DNA of 64,000 nt from NCBI RefSeq assembly GCF_004015185.1, contig NZ_CP025746.1, forward strand, positions 1,691,776-1,755,775, in the 5' to 3' direction. Source of the DNA: Clostridium manihotivorum. GTDB lineage: Bacteria > Bacillota > Clostridia > Clostridiales > Clostridiaceae. The notes below the pieces were generated by a model. It saw only the letters and a program-made list of their open reading frames with translations, had not been told where the DNA came from and searched no databases. Below, in pieces: positions 63,832 to 64,000 of the stretch (its first letter is position 1; each line of letters starts with the position of its first letter). Both the position numbers and the translations under genes were made by a program.

Positions 63832-64000
63832 ATGAAATTAAAAGGGAGAATATCTTTAATTATTTCCATTACTCTTGTTTTGTTTTCTTCATTGTTAGGT
63901 GGAATTATTTATTTGAAGGTTACTAATATTATTGATATGAAGATACAAAGTGAACTTAATACAAACTCAAATATGGGGTTATTGATTTTGGATAAAAAAT
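63832..64000 (+). CDS. N-terminal part of another chemoreceptor-like protein (cut by window end)
   Basis: 56 codons from ATG 63832, preceded by AAAAGGGGA. The start KLKGRISLIISITLVLFSSL is a basic stretch plus one transmembrane helix (residues 7-28). ILDMKIQSELNTNSNMGLLI-like helical sequence then enters an extracellular domain. This resembles the N terminus of Cache- or 4HB-type methyl-accepting chemotaxis proteins, but a sensor kinase or cyclase would start in the same way. The rest lies beyond the window. Confidence 0.6.
   Translation, partial: MKLKGRISLIISITLVLFSSLLGGIIYLKVTNIIDMKIQSELNTNSNMGLLILDKK

Overview
The window is AT-rich, low-GC Firmicute DNA and most resembles a saccharolytic, motile, spore-forming Clostridium (Clostridiaceae). 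The reasons are strong AGGAGG-type ribosome binding sites, frequent TTG/GTG starts, an S-box riboswitch, LacI-family sugar regulators, clostridial-type chemoreceptors and a probable gamma-type small acid-soluble spore protein. I see no rRNA, tRNA or CRISPR array. Species-level placement is not possible from the sequence alone.

Layout. 0-7.2 kb: a DUF350 membrane protein and a maltose/glucan phosphorolysis island (pgmB, a LacI regulator, glgP and malP), with no sugar transporter beside it. 7.3-10.5 kb: a TauE/SafE permease whose ribosome binding site has been separated from its TTG start by a complete 2.0-kb IS607-family element (serine recombinase TnpA, TnpB nuclease, probable omega RNA). 10.5-16 kb: an MFS exporter, then an S-box controlled methionine importer (metN, metI, two metQ lipoproteins). 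16-20 kb: an RDD membrane protein and an RlmD-type rRNA methyltransferase whose last codons are displaced by a decayed IS1182-type element. 20-24 kb: a MacAB-like ABC system. 24-29 kb: an MFS protein on the minus strand, an unknown membrane protein and a GH42 beta-galactosidase. 29.6-35.5 kb: a secreted M6 (InhA-like) metalloprotease and an 1,100-residue Ig-repeat surface protein with a sortase-like tail. 36-42 kb: a BceRS-BceAB-type peptide-sensing/resistance module whose permease gene is split by a decayed IS630 element. 42.6-46.4 kb: a soluble PocR-domain chemoreceptor, a membrane chemoreceptor and a small repeat protein resembling gamma SASP. 46.6-57.1 kb: a complete galacturonate catabolic regulon (uxaC, GPH transporter, LacI regulator, uxaB, uxaA, kdgA, kdgK). 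57-64 kb: a MerR/TipAS regulator, a DUF3784 protein, an unknown extracytoplasmic protein, queG, and two more chemoreceptors (the last cut by the window end).

The hexuronate genes form one pathway: uxaC isomerises, uxaB reduces, uxaA dehydrates, kdgK phosphorylates and kdgA cleaves to pyruvate and glyceraldehyde-3-phosphate. Six copies of a 16-bp LacI-type palindrome sit on the promoters of uxaC, the transporter and uxaB, which ties them to the LacI gene in the same cluster.

The most unusual feature is a set of dispersed palindromic elements. Family B has about nine copies: a two-hairpin element of about 85 nt whose second hairpin is an intrinsic terminator. Every copy is on the + strand, in the orientation of the gene upstream, and both helices show compensatory changes. 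Families A and C are long imperfect palindromes, one of them with another palindrome nested inside it. A 228-bp TA-flanked inverted-repeat element lies after the hexuronate transporter.
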